Shown: positions 43,968-54,413, numbered from the stretch's first letter. The stretch is 64,000 bases of DNA from Sediminibacterium sp. TEGAF015 (GCF_025997995.1 NZ_AP026683.1:62501-126500); one strand, 5' to 3'. Notes: generated from the sequence alone by a model not told the origin. Program-made: numbers and translations.

Positions 43968-46900
43968 TTATTGCTTAAAGAATGGAATGTTCTGTTGATG
44001 ACTTCCGCTGGTTACCTGCAGCAGATATTGGCCATTGGTCAGGTTACTTATGGGAATGCGGATGAATCCCTGTTGTATGGTCCCAGCAACAATCGTTTTC
44101 AGAAGCGTTCCCTCCATATTATAAATGCGCAATACACTGTTTCCTGGCACTGCAGCGTTAATGATAACATTCATTTCAGAACTTGAAGGGTTGGGATAGA
44201 TTTTAACCGTTAGTTGATTGGTCAGGGGTATTATTGCTTTTGGTGCCCATTTGGCAATATAGAAACGGGTTGGACTTCTGCTTGCAGAATCATTGTTAAT
44301 ACTGAATGCTAAGCTGCTGTCTTTTTGTAAGTTTAGTTGCCGGCTGGTGTAGTTATCGTATAGAACTAGTTTTGGCTGAACTGGCATGAATGCATTTTCT
44401 GTTTTTAAAATGTAATTTCCGTTTTCGAGATTGGAAAGCTCAAGTTGGATAAATGACTGTTCACTAAATACGCGACTGTCTATAGCCAGTTTCTTGTTAT
44501 CAGCAGACCTGCTGTAAAAGTTAATGCCCGGGTTCAACAATTTTACTGCATCATACATTTCTTTATTATTTCTAGCTCCAGGTTGTTCACGAATAATCAA
44601 TCTGTCTTGCAGTGTATTATTCTGTAGTAAGTCTAGCTGTACATAGTATCCTGTTTTTTCATCGTAGTCAGCAATCTCACCTTTGCTCCAGATATTTGAT
44701 TTTGCTGCTTCCGTAAAAAGCAGTTCTTTGTTTTTTGCGCTATCAGCATAAAGAATCAAACTGGCATAAGGGTCCAGTATTTGTTCCTGATTCATTGGAA
44801 GTGTACTATATCCTCCAGATTTTCCTAGCTGCGGATTCCAAATGTATTTGTAATTACTCATTCCTGTACCCGTTACAATTTTACTTGAATATACAGGGCT
44901 TAAATAAGGGTTGATTATCTGGTAAAATCCATTCCCACCTGTGCCAAGCGGATAATTATAATTTCCTGTAACGGGCTGACCTTTCAGATAATCAGGCCAT
45001 TTACTTCTGTTTGTTGTATCCTCAATTGTAATACGGACAACATGTTTAGGTTGCCATATTCCTTTTGTACTATCAAGAAACAGCGATTGCCATCCTGCTT
45101 CAATGGATGAACTGTCTGTAAGTTTAGTGGTACTGACTACATGCATATTCGGAACAGGAATCCATTGATTTATGTTGACACTGTCAGTAAATGGATGTCC
45201 TGCCATATATATGCCAGCTGGTTTTTGTTTAAAGATATTTTCATTGAATATTTTTCCAATGATGGCAGATTCCTGAGCTGCTGCCTGTATAATTGCAGCA
45301 CTTTTGAAATACAATTGTTCATTGGTTTTGAGTGTTCCCGATTTCAACTGTAAATACTGATAAATCAGGACGCTGTCAGTGATACTTGCGCCCGAAAAAT
45401 TATTCAATATGAGTCCTCCGATAGCTCTTTGTTTAAAGGGAAATCCTGAAATACTTTGAGTTGTATTTCCTTTCCATTCAATATTGCCAGACATGGCATG
45501 AATACTATTGCTGTCTGCTTGAATAAAACCATAAATGGCCAATGAACCTGTAATACGAAGGGAAGCGTTTTCTGTTACGATTAAATTTCTGATAGCATGG
45601 GTTAGAGTGAGTGTCGGTTGCCAGACAGCGGATGATTGTAGCGTTACAGTTGCATTTTCATCGGGTAATGAATTGTTGCACCAGTTGCCTGCATTGTGCC
45701 AGTTGCTATCTATCAGTCCTATCCAACTTTCAGCGGTCAGAAAAATATTTTTAATGCTGCTTGCCGATCCATTGCTTACTTTAATGCTCAGCGTATCAGT
45801 TTTGTTAACTTTCTCGGATGTAAATTTCCAGGATTGAGGTTGTAAAGTCCCGCCTGTACTGTACATAATTACCGAAGTCTGGTTGCTCTTCCAGAAACTA
45901 GGTTGTCTGATAATTTGCCATTGCAAGATCTCGCCATTCAGGCTACTGTCTGTAGCAAGCAGATTAGCTATATCAATACTGTCTCTGTTGTTGCATTGTT
46001 TCAGTAATGTATCTGCAGGATATTTGAATTGTACAGAACCTGCATTGATACGTAACCTTTTTAAGTTTGTGGAATCCAGATTGATTATCGCCGGGTTTTC
46101 AGCCCTGTCTTTTATAAGTGGAAATTGTTGCGCAGCATCGTTTGAGAAGCTAATACCATCGGCGTCCTTATCACTGCTAGTAATTTTGTATTTGAAAAAA
46201 AGTTCCTGGGATTGATTTCCATGACTATATACTGCTTGTTTTATCTGGCTACCTATTTTAATGGGAATGGATTGACTGCTTTGTAACGGATCTATATGAA
46301 CCAACTCGTTAAACCCTAACTTCAGAATCAATGTATCACCTGTTTTTAAAATTGACGCTTCATTGGTAATTGTATTGATATGTGTGGGATTTATTTTATC
46401 TACTAATTGCGTATCAATACTGAAAAAGGGGAGGCCAGAAAGTCCTGGAATTAAGTTGTTGTTATTGCTGATACCTAAAACCATTTTTCCCTCACCCGTA
46501 CCTGTATATACTTTTATGAAATAATCGTTTCCATTGCCATTTACTGCTGTGATTGAAGTATTAATGAGGCCCTGCGTCTGCAATGCAAAATTGGAAATAC
46601 TTAATCCTGTAATATCACTACTGGCTTTAAATGCATAGCTGATAGTATCTGCATTAGTTATTTTACTAGCCATAGAATATAAACTGTCTATGTATACCTG
46701 ATTGCTTACCGTTACTAAAGTGTCTGCACGAAAACTAAAATCATCAATCGCCATTAAGTCATCGCTTCCGTTTTCATCCATGTCATCCCATTGTATAATC
46801 AGTTGTTCTCCTGGTTTCCAATTAATTCCTGCAATGGTAAAAGGGATGATTCTCTGGTTTTCAGGACTGTTACCATTTAAACTTCCCCCGCCAGTACTGT

Positions 46901-47459
46901 TTATTATTGAGCTAAAGTTGAGTGAAGGGGCCAGGGTTAGTTGGGGAGGATTGATCTGAGAAAACTTACCTGTTGCCAGTTTGCCTGTCCAGGTATTCAC
47001 GTTGCCAGATCCTCCTTTACGCCATTGTTCTGCCGTGAACGATCCGGTAACCGTTTGCAGGGTCTTGCCTGTTTCGTTAGTTATAATCAATCCAATTGAA
47101 TAGACTCCTGTACCAGCACTTAATGTGCCCAGCGCCCTGTCTGAAGCTGTATTTCCCACGCTGTATACCCCTGCAGATGTAGCTGTTCCGCTGCCAATCG
47201 TAAAAAGGGCATTTGCCCCTGTTCCGGATCGGTGAATCAGTTCCCATCCCGACATTCCGGTAAATCCTAAAGGGGACAACCCAAGGGCATATGGCCCCTT
47301 TCCTGAAAGAAGAAACGTTCCCGAACCTGGGAGGGAGTTAAAATTTTGTTCCAGTTTATCTCCCACCTGAAAGTAAACCAGTGGATGGGATGTTTGAGCA
47401 AATAGTACCGGTTCTGTTGCCGTAAACAGTAACAGAAGTACAATGAAATATGGCCTCAT
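43968..47459 (-). CDS. Large T9SS-exported surface protein
   Basis: A 1163-residue exported protein with signal peptide MRPYFIVLLLLFTATEPVLF and cleavage near AQTS. The N-terminal part resembles a lectin-like or jelly-roll domain (FNSLPGSGTFLLSGKG, later PGEQLIIQWDDMDENGSDD). A region near the middle has the NWHNAGNWCNNSLPDENA pattern common in Bacteroidota surface proteins. The C terminus (LTVKIYPNPSSSEMNV through GQYLLQVTSG) is a T9SS type A sorting domain, different in sequence from those at 16149 and 24826. No enzyme motif is visible. It may be an adhesin. It stands alone, convergent with ilvE. Confidence 0.8.
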   Translation of the reverse strand: MRPYFIVLLLLFTATEPVLFAQTSHPLVYFQVGDKLEQNFNSLPGSGTFLLSGKGPYALGLSPLGFTGMSGWELIHRSGTGANALFTIGSGTATSAGVYSVGNTASDRALGTLSAGTGVYSIGLIITNETGKTLQTVTGSFTAEQWRKGGSGNVNTWTGKLATGKFSQINPPQLTLAPSLNFSSIINSTGGGSLNGNSPENQRIIPFTIAGINWKPGEQLIIQWDDMDENGSDDLMAIDDFSFRADTLVTVSNQVYIDSLYSMASKITNADTISYAFKASSDITGLSISNFALQTQGLINTSITAVNGNGNDYFIKVYTGTGEGKMVLGISNNNNLIPGLSGLPFFSIDTQLVDKINPTHINTITNEASILKTGDTLILKLGFNELVHIDPLQSSQSIPIKIGSQIKQAVYSHGNQSQELFFKYKITSSDKDADGISFSNDAAQQFPLIKDRAENPAIINLDSTNLKRLRINAGSVQFKYPADTLLKQCNNRDSIDIANLLATDSSLNGEILQWQIIRQPSFWKSNQTSVIMYSTGGTLQPQSWKFTSEKVNKTDTLSIKVSNGSASSIKNIFLTAESWIGLIDSNWHNAGNWCNNSLPDENATVTLQSSAVWQPTLTLTHAIRNLIVTENASLRITGSLAIYGFIQADSNSIHAMSGNIEWKGNTTQSISGFPFKQRAIGGLILNNFSGASITDSVLIYQYLQLKSGTLKTNEQLYFKSAAIIQAAAQESAIIGKIFNENIFKQKPAGIYMAGHPFTDSVNINQWIPVPNMHVVSTTKLTDSSSIEAGWQSLFLDSTKGIWQPKHVVRITIEDTTNRSKWPDYLKGQPVTGNYNYPLGTGGNGFYQIINPYLSPVYSSKIVTGTGMSNYKYIWNPQLGKSGGYSTLPMNQEQILDPYASLILYADSAKNKELLFTEAAKSNIWSKGEIADYDEKTGYYVQLDLLQNNTLQDRLIIREQPGARNNKEMYDAVKLLNPGINFYSRSADNKKLAIDSRVFSEQSFIQLELSNLENGNYILKTENAFMPVQPKLVLYDNYTSRQLNLQKDSSLAFSINNDSASRSPTRFYIAKWAPKAIIPLTNQLTVKIYPNPSSSEMNVIINAAVPGNSVLRIYNMEGTLLKTIVAGTIQQGFIRIPISNLTNGQYLLQVTSGSHQQNIPFFKQ

Positions 47460-47590
47460 AACTTAGGCTGGGGGCTTTGCGGGGCTACTTTGTAAAGCAA
47501 GCATATATTTGTTTTACAAACAACAGGGGGATGAAAATTGGGCTAAATCCCTTTTTTTTGCCCGTAGAAATACTTTTTTTTGGAAAACAT

Positions 47591-47621
47591 TTTGGATTCT
47601 CATTTAGAGCCATTACCTTTG
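47591..47621 (+). promoter_or_regulatory. Promoter of rpsL-rpsG
   Basis: TTTG (47591-47594), 19-nt spacer, TACCTTTG (47614-47621), 26 nt before the rpsL ATG. It is near-identical to the fusA and rpsJ promoters. Confidence 0.75.
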
Positions 47622-47647
47622 CCGTCCGAAATTTTAAATGGTTTATA

Positions 47648-48028
47648 ATGCCTACAATACAACAATTAGTTAGAAAAGGCCGCGAAATTATCAGGGCTAA
47701 GAGTAAGTCTAGAGCTTTGGATGCATGTCCTCAGCGTCGTGGTGTATGTACTCGTGTATATACTACTACTCCTAAAAAACCAAACTCTGCTTTGCGTAAA
47801 GTAGCGAAAGTGCGTTTGACCAATAAAGTTGAGGTTATCGCCTATATTCCGGGTGAAGGCCACAACCTACAGGAGCACTCTATTGTATTAATCCGTGGTG
47901 GTCGTGTTAAGGACTTACCGGGTGTACGTTACCATATCGTTCGTGGTAGCTTGGATACTGCTGGTGTTAAAGACCGTAAGCAGAGCCGTTCCAAGTACGG
48001 TACCAAGAAAGAAAAAGCTAAGAAATAG
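47648..48028 (+). CDS. rpsL: 30S ribosomal protein S12
   Basis: A 126-residue S12 of the small-subunit decoding centre. The conserved [17 protein letters not shown] carries the lysines that in other species determine streptomycin sensitivity. [18 protein letters not shown] includes the aspartate that RimO methylthiolates in many bacteria. Normal length with a basic tail. The ATG at 47648 lies 26 nt after the promoter; in-frame extensions upstream would cross the promoter. rpsG follows after 71 nt. Confidence 0.99.
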   Translation: MPTIQQLVRKGREIIRAKSKSRALDACPQRRGVCTRVYTTTPKKPNSALRKVAKVRLTNKVEVIAYIPGEGHNLQEHSIVLIRGGRVKDLPGVRYHIVRGSLDTAGVKDRKQSRSKYGTKKEKAKK

Positions 48029-48099
48029 TTTTATTCACTATAGTGACTGAGTAAAGTTTTAATACTTGAAGACCTTCAGTCCTTTTTAAAAATTAAACA

Positions 48100-48567
48100 A
48101 TGCGTAAAGCACAAGCCAAAAAATTACCCTTAGCGCCAGATGGTCGCTTCAACGACAAATTGGTAACCCGCTTCATCAACAACCTGATGTGGGATGGTAA
48201 AAAAAGTACTGCCATCAACATTTTTTATGATGCAGTTGATAAAATAACAAAAACTACTGGTGAAGATGGATACGAGGTATGGAAAAAAGCCATTGCCAAT
48301 GTAACTCCTGCTGTAGAAGTAAGAAGCCGCAGAATTGGTGGTGCTACTTTCCAGATTCCTTCTGAAGTTCGCCCTGACCGTAAAATCTCTTTGAGCATGA
48401 AGTGGTTAATCCGCTACAGCCGCGAAAGAAACGGTCGTACAATGGCAGATAAATTGTCAAATGAAATTATGGCAGCTGCTAAAGGTGAAGGTGCTGCTTT
48501 CAAAAAGAAAGAAGATACGCATCGTATGGCTGAAGCCAACAAGGCATTCTCACACTTTAAAGTGTAA
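48100..48567 (+). CDS. rpsG: 30S ribosomal protein S7
   Basis: A 155-residue S7, a primary 16S binding protein of the head. Features are KLVTRFINNLMWDGKKSTA, GYEVWKKAIANVTPAVEVRS and the RRIGGATFQIPSEVRP signature, with KAFSHFKV at the end. It is the second gene of rpsL-rpsG. A terminator follows immediately, so fusA is a separate unit, unlike in E. coli. Confidence 0.99.
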   Translation: MRKAQAKKLPLAPDGRFNDKLVTRFINNLMWDGKKSTAINIFYDAVDKITKTTGEDGYEVWKKAIANVTPAVEVRSRRIGGATFQIPSEVRPDRKISLSMKWLIRYSRERNGRTMADKLSNEIMAAAKGEGAAFKKKEDTHRMAEANKAFSHFKV

Positions 48568-48583
48568 GCATATAAAATTTCTG

Positions 48584-48612
48584 AAAGCCCTGGATTTATC
48601 CGGGGCTTTTTT
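48584..48612 (+). terminator. Terminator after rpsG
   Basis: AAAGCCC..GGGCTTTT stem with a G-U near the loop (48584-48594 with 48599-48609) and a T tract. It separates rpsL-rpsG from fusA. Confidence 0.85.
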
Positions 48613-48752
48613 GTTTTTGGAGCTTCCGATCTTTTACCACTTTCTGTTTGTTTAATATCCGGTTGCTCCGCAGATCTATACTTTACCCGGCAGACCGAAT
48701 GATGTAATTGTTCAATATTTTATCCCCAAAACAAATAAATGGGCCTGAACCC

Positions 48753-48782
48753 TTTGTTGGTTCGGGATTATCTGTACCTTTG
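48753..48782 (+). promoter_or_regulatory. Promoter of fusA
   Basis: TTTG (48753-48756), 18-nt spacer, TACCTTTG (48775-48782), 27 nt before the fusA ATG. Confidence 0.75.
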
Positions 48783-48809
48783 CGGCCTCTAAAAAAATAA
48801 GAATACTAT

Positions 48810-50960
48810 ATGGCTGATTTGAAATTTCAACGAAACTTTGGTATTGCCGCTCACATTGATGCCGGTAAAACCACTACCACCGAGCGTATTTTGCGCTACA
48901 CTGGTATGATCCACAAGATTGGTGAAGTACACGATGGTGGTGCTACTACCGACTGGATGGAGCAGGAAAAGGAAAGAGGTATTACGATTACCTCTGCAGC
49001 AGTAAGCTGTCAGTGGAATTTCCCTACTGTATTGGGAAAGTCTACTCCTGAAACCAAGTCTTATTATTTCAACATCATCGATACTCCCGGACACGTGGAC
49101 TTTACTGTAGAAGTAGAGCGTTCTATGCGTGTATTGGATGGTTTGATTGCATTGTTCTCTGCAGTAGATGGTGTAGAGCCTCAGTCTGAAACCGTTTGGC
49201 GTCAAGCGAATCGTTATAAAGTACCTCGTATTGGTTTCGTAAATAAAATGGACCGTGCTGGTGCAGATTTCTTAAACGTGGTTAACCAGGTGAAAGAAAT
49301 GTTAGGTGCAAAAGCAGTTCCGTTGCAGTTGCCAATTGGTGCTGAAGATAATTTTAAAGGGGTTGTTGACCTTATTAAAATGAAGGGTATTGTATGGCAT
49401 GCTGAAACAGAGGGAATGACTTTTGATGAAATTGATGTTCCAGCTGATATGATGGAAGATGTGATGCATTGGAGACAAAACCTGATTGAAGCAGTTGCTG
49501 AATACGATGACAACTTAATGGAGAAATTCTTTGATAATCCTGATTCAATTTCTGAAGCAGAAGTTCACGAAGCCATCCGTAAAGCTTGTATTGATTTGAG
49601 CATTGTTCCAATGATGTGTGGCTCTTCATTCAAAAATAAAGGTGTACAAACTGCTTTAGATGCGGTTTGTCGTTACCTGCCTTCTCCAGTGGATATTGAA
49701 GATACAGTAGGTACCGATCCTGATACAGGTGCTACTATCACTAGAAAGCCTAGCGCTAAAGAACCATTCTCTGCATTGGCTTTCAAAATCATGACAGATC
49801 CTTTCGTAGGTCGTCTTGCATTCTTCCGTTGCTACTCTGGTCACTTGGATGCAGGTTCTTATGTATTGAACGTAAGAAGCGGTAAGAAAGAGCGAATCAG
49901 CCGTATCATGAAGATGTTTGCAAACAAGCAAAACCCAATTGACTTCATTGAAGCTGGTGATATTGGTGCTGCTGTTGGTTTCAAAGAAATTAAAACAGGA
50001 GATACCCTTTGTGATGAAAACCATCCAATCACTTTGGAAAACATGTTCATTCCTGAACCGGTAATTGCTATTGCAGTTGAACCTAAGACTCAGGCTGACG
50101 TTGACAAAATGGGTATGGCTATTGCAAAATTAGTAGAAGAAGATCCTACCTTACGTGTAAATACAGATGAAGATACAGGTCAGACCATCCTTCGTGGTAT
50201 GGGTGAATTGCACCTTGAAATCATCATTGACCGTATGCGTCGTGAATTTAAAGTAGAAGTTAACCAGGGCGCTCCTCAGGTGGCTTACAAAGAGTCTTTC
50301 GGAACTACTATCCAGCACAGAGAAGTATTGAAGAAGCAGTCTGGTGGTCGTGGTAAATTCGCTGATATTCAGTTTGAAATTGGACCAGCTGATGAAGAGT
50401 GGTTAGCAGCAAATGAAGGAAAGAGCTTCCAGTTTGTAAATGACTTATTTGGTGGATCTATCCCTAAGGAATTTGTTCCTGCAATCATAAAAGGTTTTGA
50501 AACTGCAATGAGTTCTGGTGTGTTGGCAGGTTACCCTGTAAACAACATGAAGATCCGCGTATTCGATGGTAGCTACCACGATGTGGATTCTGATGCCATG
50601 AGCTTTGAATTGTGTGCAAAGTCTGGTTTCCGTGAAGCGGGACGTAAGGCTAAGCCTACTTTGTTAGAGCCTATCATGAAAGTGGAAGTATTAACTCCAG
50701 ATCAGTACATGGGTGATGTTACCGGAGACTTGAACCGTCGTCGTGGTATGCTGGAAGGTATGGACAGCCGTGCCAACCTACAGGTTATCAAAGCTAAAGT
50801 TCCATTGAGCGAAATGTTTGGTTATGTAACTCAGTTGCGTTCATTGAGCTCTGGTCGTGCAACTTCTACCATGGAGTTCTCTCATTACAACCCAGCACCA
50901 AATAACGTTGCTGAAGAAGTAATGGCAAAGAACAAGGGTAAGGTTAAGAGCGATGATTAA
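48810..50960 (+). CDS. fusA: Elongation factor G
   Basis: A 716-residue translocation GTPase. G1 is AHIDAGKTT (14-22), with G3 DTPGHVD and G4 NKMD. The switch region has [14 protein letters not shown], domain II includes [15 protein letters not shown], and domain IV has [21 protein letters not shown]. The C-terminal signature is [20 protein letters not shown]. It is slightly longer than E. coli EF-G (704). It is monocistronic: a strong promoter lies upstream and a strong terminator downstream, with no tuf gene adjacent. Confidence 0.98.
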   Translation: MADLKFQRNFGIAAHIDAGKTTTTERILRYTGMIHKIGEVHDGGATTDWMEQEKERGITITSAAVSCQWNFPTVLGKSTPETKSYYFNIIDTPGHVDFTVEVERSMRVLDGLIALFSAVDGVEPQSETVWRQANRYKVPRIGFVNKMDRAGADFLNVVNQVKEMLGAKAVPLQLPIGAEDNFKGVVDLIKMKGIVWHAETEGMTFDEIDVPADMMEDVMHWRQNLIEAVAEYDDNLMEKFFDNPDSISEAEVHEAIRKACIDLSIVPMMCGSSFKNKGVQTALDAVCRYLPSPVDIEDTVGTDPDTGATITRKPSAKEPFSALAFKIMTDPFVGRLAFFRCYSGHLDAGSYVLNVRSGKKERISRIMKMFANKQNPIDFIEAGDIGAAVGFKEIKTGDTLCDENHPITLENMFIPEPVIAIAVEPKTQADVDKMGMAIAKLVEEDPTLRVNTDEDTGQTILRGMGELHLEIIIDRMRREFKVEVNQGAPQVAYKESFGTTIQHREVLKKQSGGRGKFADIQFEIGPADEEWLAANEGKSFQFVNDLFGGSIPKEFVPAIIKGFETAMSSGVLAGYPVNNMKIRVFDGSYHDVDSDAMSFELCAKSGFREAGRKAKPTLLEPIMKVEVLTPDQYMGDVTGDLNRRRGMLEGMDSRANLQVIKAKVPLSEMFGYVTQLRSLSSGRATSTMEFSHYNPAPNNVAEEVMAKNKGKVKSDD

Positions 50961-50997
50961 TATCATCTAGTATAAAATATAATTGACTTGTAATATG

Positions 50998-51025
50998 CGC
51001 CCCGATTTTAATCGGGGCGTTTTTT
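50998..51025 (+). terminator. Terminator after fusA
   Basis: Perfect 9-bp stem CGCCCCGAT / ATCGGGGCG (50998-51006 with 51011-51019), TTTA loop and a run of T. Confidence 0.92.
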
Positions 51026-51204
51026 ATAAAATGACGGAGGGGAAAAGGGTAGGAGCGGTTTTTTTTTTGAAAGATGGAAGCGCTTGTTTTCGTATTATAT
51101 ATTCAAATAAAATTTAATACTACCGCATATTTTGTGGAAAACCGCCGTTTTGGTAAAAAATTAAAAAATAAATCCACAAAAAAGGCGAAAAAAAACATAA
51201 AAAA

Positions 51205-51236
51205 CTTGTCTGTTCAATTACAGCTCCTTACCTTTG
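51205..51236 (+). promoter_or_regulatory. Promoter of the S10-spc ribosomal cluster
   Basis: CTTG (51205-51208), 20-nt spacer, TACCTTTG (51229-51236), 30 nt before the rpsJ ATG. The -33 box is one base off the usual TTTG. It follows an AT-rich gap of about 200 nt after the fusA terminator. Confidence 0.7.
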
Positions 51237-51266
51237 CAACCCCAACGTAAAAATTGGTTTTTGACT

Positions 51267-51572
51267 ATGTCTCAGCGAATCAGAATCAAATTACAATCAT
51301 ACGATCACAATCTTGTAGATAAATCTGCAGAGAAGATCGTTAAGACAGTACGTAGTACAGGTGCAGTAGTAACAGGTCCAATTCCTTTGCCTACTCACAA
51401 GAAAATTTTCACTGTATTGCGTTCACCACACGTTAATAAGAAGAGCCGTGAGCAGTTCCAGTTAGCTACGCACAAGCGTCTAATGGATATCTACACTTCT
51501 TCTTCAAGAACAGTAGATGCGTTGAGCAAATTGGATTTGCCATCTGGTGTTGAGGTTGAAATTAAAGCTTGA
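51267..51572 (+). CDS. rpsJ: 30S ribosomal protein S10
   Basis: A 101-residue S10 of the 30S head, which also acts as NusE in antitermination in bacteria where this was tested. Features are [40 protein letters not shown] and the [17 protein letters not shown] signature. It is the first gene of the long S10-spc cluster. The ATG at 51267 is used; an upstream in-frame codon at 51234 would overlap the -7 box. A structured gap of 292 nt follows before rplC. Confidence 0.98.
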   Translation: MSQRIRIKLQSYDHNLVDKSAEKIVKTVRSTGAVVTGPIPLPTHKKIFTVLRSPHVNKKSREQFQLATHKRLMDIYTSSSRTVDALSKLDLPSGVEVEIKA

Positions 51573-51864
51573 TAATACAAGCCGCTGTCTGAAAGCAGGC
51601 AGCATTAGTTCTTACTAAATATATTATCTGCCAATCAGCTCAACACTGAGAAAGCAGCTCTGATCAAAAAAATAAATCATCAGCTTTACAATGAAGCTGG
51701 TGCATAACATATAAACAGGCCCTTCGAGGTTTGTTTACTACCGGTACTTCCCCTTCCAGTTTAATACTGGAAAACAAAGGAAAAGGTCGGTAGCAAACTA
51801 GGATTGAATCCCGCTTCATCGGTGGGATGTCCTCATAACCGAGCGGGGCATAAACCGCAAAACG
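51573..51864 (+). promoter_or_regulatory. Structured rpsJ-rplC intergenic leader
   Basis: There is no gene here. Several stems can be drawn: GCTGTCTG / CAGGCAGC (51584-51591, 51596-51603); CAGCTT / AAGCTG (51681-51686, 51694-51699); a long arm GTTTACTACCG with CGGTAGCAAAC (51733-51743, 51788-51798) enclosing TTCCAGT / ACTGGAA (51754-51760, 51766-51772); and CCCGC / GCGGG with an inner TCGGT / ACCGA (51810-51814, 51843-51847) ending 17 nt before the rplC ATG. The last stem is close enough to affect rplC translation. It is a candidate ribosomal-protein autoregulatory leader, unusual because it lies inside the cluster and not before rpsJ. Confidence 0.6.
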
Positions 51865-52482
51865 ATGAAAGGAATTATTGGAAAAAAAATCGGCATGACC
51901 AGCATCTTCGCCGCTGATGGTAAGCAAACAGCTTGTACCATCGTTGAAGTTGCTCCGAATACCGTAACTCAAATCAAGACGCAGGAAACTGATGGTTATT
52001 CTGCAGTACAATTAGCATTCGAAGACAAGAAAGAAAAGCACGCTACAAAAGCCGAAATCAATCACTTCGCAAAGGCTCAGACTCCAGCCAAGAAATTCGT
52101 TAAGGAATTTCGCAACTACTCAATAGAAAAGAATTTAGGTGAAACGGTAACAGTTGACATCTTCTCTGAAGGTGATACTGTTGAAGTTGTTGGAACCACA
52201 AAAGGTAAAGGTTTCCAGGGTGTTGTAAAGCGCCATGGTTTCTCTGGTGTGGGTGAAGCATCGCATGGTCAGCACGATCGTCAGCGTGCTCCAGGTTCTA
52301 TCGGTGGATCTTCTTATCCTTCTCGTGTATTCAAGGGTATGAGAATGGCCGGTCGTATGGGTGGAGACCGTGTTAAAATGAAAGGTTTGAAAGTAGTTAA
52401 AATATTTTCAGAAAAGAACTATATCCTGATCAGTGGATCTGTTCCAGGTCATAACGGTTCTATCGTTTTAATTCAGAAATAA
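51865..52482 (+). CDS. rplC: 50S ribosomal protein L3
   Basis: A 205-residue L3, a primary assembly protein near the peptidyl-transferase centre. Features are the N-terminal [15 protein letters not shown], the long internal extension with [19 protein letters not shown], and [20 protein letters not shown], which reaches toward the catalytic centre. The [20 protein letters not shown] signature follows. It starts 17 nt after the leader stem and is followed by rplD. Confidence 0.99.
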   Translation: MKGIIGKKIGMTSIFAADGKQTACTIVEVAPNTVTQIKTQETDGYSAVQLAFEDKKEKHATKAEINHFAKAQTPAKKFVKEFRNYSIEKNLGETVTVDIFSEGDTVEVVGTTKGKGFQGVVKRHGFSGVGEASHGQHDRQRAPGSIGGSSYPSRVFKGMRMAGRMGGDRVKMKGLKVVKIFSEKNYILISGSVPGHNGSIVLIQK

Positions 52483-52517
52483 TCACCCTGTTTAATTGAC
52501 AGATTAATTGAAAGATC

Positions 52518-53150
52518 ATGCAAGTAGATGTATTAGATATAAAAGGACAGAAAACCGGTAGAACGGTTGAATTACCACAGGAAATCTTTGGTATTGAACC
52601 TAATGACCACGTTATCTATCTAGCTGTTAAGCAATACTTAGCCGCTCGTCGTTCTGGAACGCACAAGGTTAAAACCCGTGCAGAAGTTCACGGTGCAAGC
52701 CGCAAGTTGCACAAGCAAAAAGGAACCGGTGGTTCTCGTAAAGGTAATATCCGTAACCCTTTATACAAGGGTGGTGGTACCATCTTTGGACCAAAACCTC
52801 ACGCTTACGATTTCAAATTGAACCGTAAAGTGAAGGATTTGGCTAAGATTTCTGCCTTAAGCTACAAAGCAAAAGAAAGTGCTATCGTAGTTGTAGAAGA
52901 AATTAAAATGGATGCTCCTAAAACCAAGCAATTGGTAGACATCATGGGTAACTTGAAAGTTGCTGATAAAAAAGCACTAATTGTTTTACCTGAGTACAAC
53001 GATAATCTGTACCTAAGTTCTCGTAACGTTCCAAATGTTGGCAGCACTTTGTTAGCTGACATCAACACTTACGATATCATGAATGCAGATGTATTAGTAA
53101 TAACAGAGAACACTGTGAAAATCTTCAACGAAGAAGAAGCAGCAGCTTAA
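52518..53150 (+). CDS. rplD: 50S ribosomal protein L4
   Basis: A 210-residue L4 that lines the peptide exit tunnel. The tunnel-tip extension is visible in TRAEVHGASRKLHKQKGTGG and RNPLYKGGGTIFGPKPHAYD. The C-terminal globular part has VLVITENTVKIFNEE. In E. coli L4 represses its own operon through the S10 leader; whether it acts on the rpsJ-rplC leader here is unknown. Confidence 0.98.
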   Translation: MQVDVLDIKGQKTGRTVELPQEIFGIEPNDHVIYLAVKQYLAARRSGTHKVKTRAEVHGASRKLHKQKGTGGSRKGNIRNPLYKGGGTIFGPKPHAYDFKLNRKVKDLAKISALSYKAKESAIVVVEEIKMDAPKTKQLVDIMGNLKVADKKALIVLPEYNDNLYLSSRNVPNVGSTLLADINTYDIMNADVLVITENTVKIFNEEEAAA

Positions 53151-53176
53151 TTTAAGTAACGTTTCAATCATACAAA

Positions 53177-53476
53177 ATGAGACAGTCAGAAATTTTAATA
53201 AAGCCTATATTAACCGAAAAAGCAAACGCTCAGCAGGATTCGCTAAGAAAGTATGCTTTCAAGGTAAACCGTAAGGCAAACAAGTTGGAGATCAAGAAAG
53301 CTATTGAAGATTTCTATGGTGTAAACGTAGTAGATGTTAACACTGCAGTAGCTCCAGGAAAAAATAAAGCCCGTTACACAAAAGCTGGTTTTATTCAGGG
53401 TATGAAGTCTGCTTACAAGAAAGCTTATGTTACTGTAGCAGAAGGTGAAACAATTGATCTTTACGCAAATATTTAA
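53177..53476 (+). CDS. rplW: 50S ribosomal protein L23
   Basis: A 99-residue L23 at the tunnel exit, the docking site for trigger factor and SRP in bacteria. Features are the N-terminal ILTEKANAQQDSLRKYAFKV and the NKLEIKKAIEDFYGVNVVDV stretch, then a basic extension with NTAVAPGKNKARYTKAGFIQ. It follows rplD by 26 nt. Confidence 0.98.
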   Translation: MRQSEILIKPILTEKANAQQDSLRKYAFKVNRKANKLEIKKAIEDFYGVNVVDVNTAVAPGKNKARYTKAGFIQGMKSAYKKAYVTVAEGETIDLYANI

Positions 53477-53519
53477 TTTATAGCAGCGGAGCTGAGAATT
53501 CCGCACAAAAAAATAAACA

Positions 53520-54359
53520 ATGGCACTAAAAAAGTACAAACCAATCACAGCAGGAACTCGTTGGAGAATTGGAAATGCTTATGCTGAGATTACTACTAAT
53601 AAGCCTGAGAAGAGCTTGTTAGAGCCTCAAAAAAGCACTGCTGGCCGTAACTCTCAGGGTCGTAGAGTTATGCGTTACATGGGTGGTGGAAACAAGCACC
53701 ACTACCGTATCATAGATTTTAAGCGTAATAAAAGAGATATTGCTGCTACAGTAGTATCTGTAGAATACGATCCAAACCGTACTGCATTTATTGCATTGGT
53801 TCAATATACTGATGGTGAAAAGCGCTACATTATTGCTCCTCAAGGTATTCAGGTTGGACAGACAGTAATTGCAGGTGATGCAGTTGCTCCTGAAGTTGGA
53901 AACGCATTGGCTATGAAAAATATGCCTTTGGGTACCATCATCCACAACATTGAATTACAACCTGGACAGGGTGGTAAAATGGTAAGAAGTGCTGGTGCTT
54001 CTGCTCAGTTAGCCAATAAGGAAGAAAAATACGCTGTATTGAAAATGCCTTCTGGTGAATTGAGAAAAGTATTAATTAACTGTTACGCAACTGTTGGTGT
54101 TGTTTCTAATAGCGACCATAACCTTGAAACCGCTGGTAAAGCTGGTAAGAATCGTTGGAAGGGTATCCGTCCACGCGTAAGAGGTGTTGCGATGAACCCT
54201 GTAGATCACCCGATGGGTGGTGGTGAAGGTAGAGCTTCCGGAGGTCATCCTCGTAGCAGAACCGGTAAATACGCAAAAGGTGAGAAAACTCGTACCAGAG
54301 GAAAAGGAAGCGATAAGTTAATCATCCAGCGCAGAAACGGTAAAAAACTGGCTAAATAA
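53520..54359 (+). CDS. rplB: 50S ribosomal protein L2
   Basis: A 279-residue L2, close to the peptidyl-transferase centre. [20 protein letters not shown] lies near the N terminus, and the [15 protein letters not shown] region carries the conserved histidine. The family signature is in [20 protein letters not shown]. The C-terminal tail is basic. Normal length. Confidence 0.99.
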   Translation: MALKKYKPITAGTRWRIGNAYAEITTNKPEKSLLEPQKSTAGRNSQGRRVMRYMGGGNKHHYRIIDFKRNKRDIAATVVSVEYDPNRTAFIALVQYTDGEKRYIIAPQGIQVGQTVIAGDAVAPEVGNALAMKNMPLGTIIHNIELQPGQGGKMVRSAGASAQLANKEEKYAVLKMPSGELRKVLINCYATVGVVSNSDHNLETAGKAGKNRWKGIRPRVRGVAMNPVDHPMGGGEGRASGGHPRSRTGKYAKGEKTRTRGKGSDKLIIQRRNGKKLAK

Positions 54360-54413
54360 TTTAACCAGAAGAAATAATTAAAATAACTAATAGACCAGTA
54401 AACTCAAATAATT

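Noticed and set aside
47477..47647. A 57-codon N-terminal extension of rpsL
   Set aside because: It contains the rpsL promoter, and S12 begins [11 protein letters not shown] at 47648.
48036..48045. Palindrome CACTATAGTG between rpsL and rpsG as an operator
   Set aside because: A single short A/T palindrome in a transcribed gap, with no second copy; insufficient evidence.
51664..52011. An antisense gene in the rpsJ-rplC gap
   Set aside because: The frame runs through the start of rplC on the opposite strand and has no recognisable product; the gap is better explained as structured RNA.
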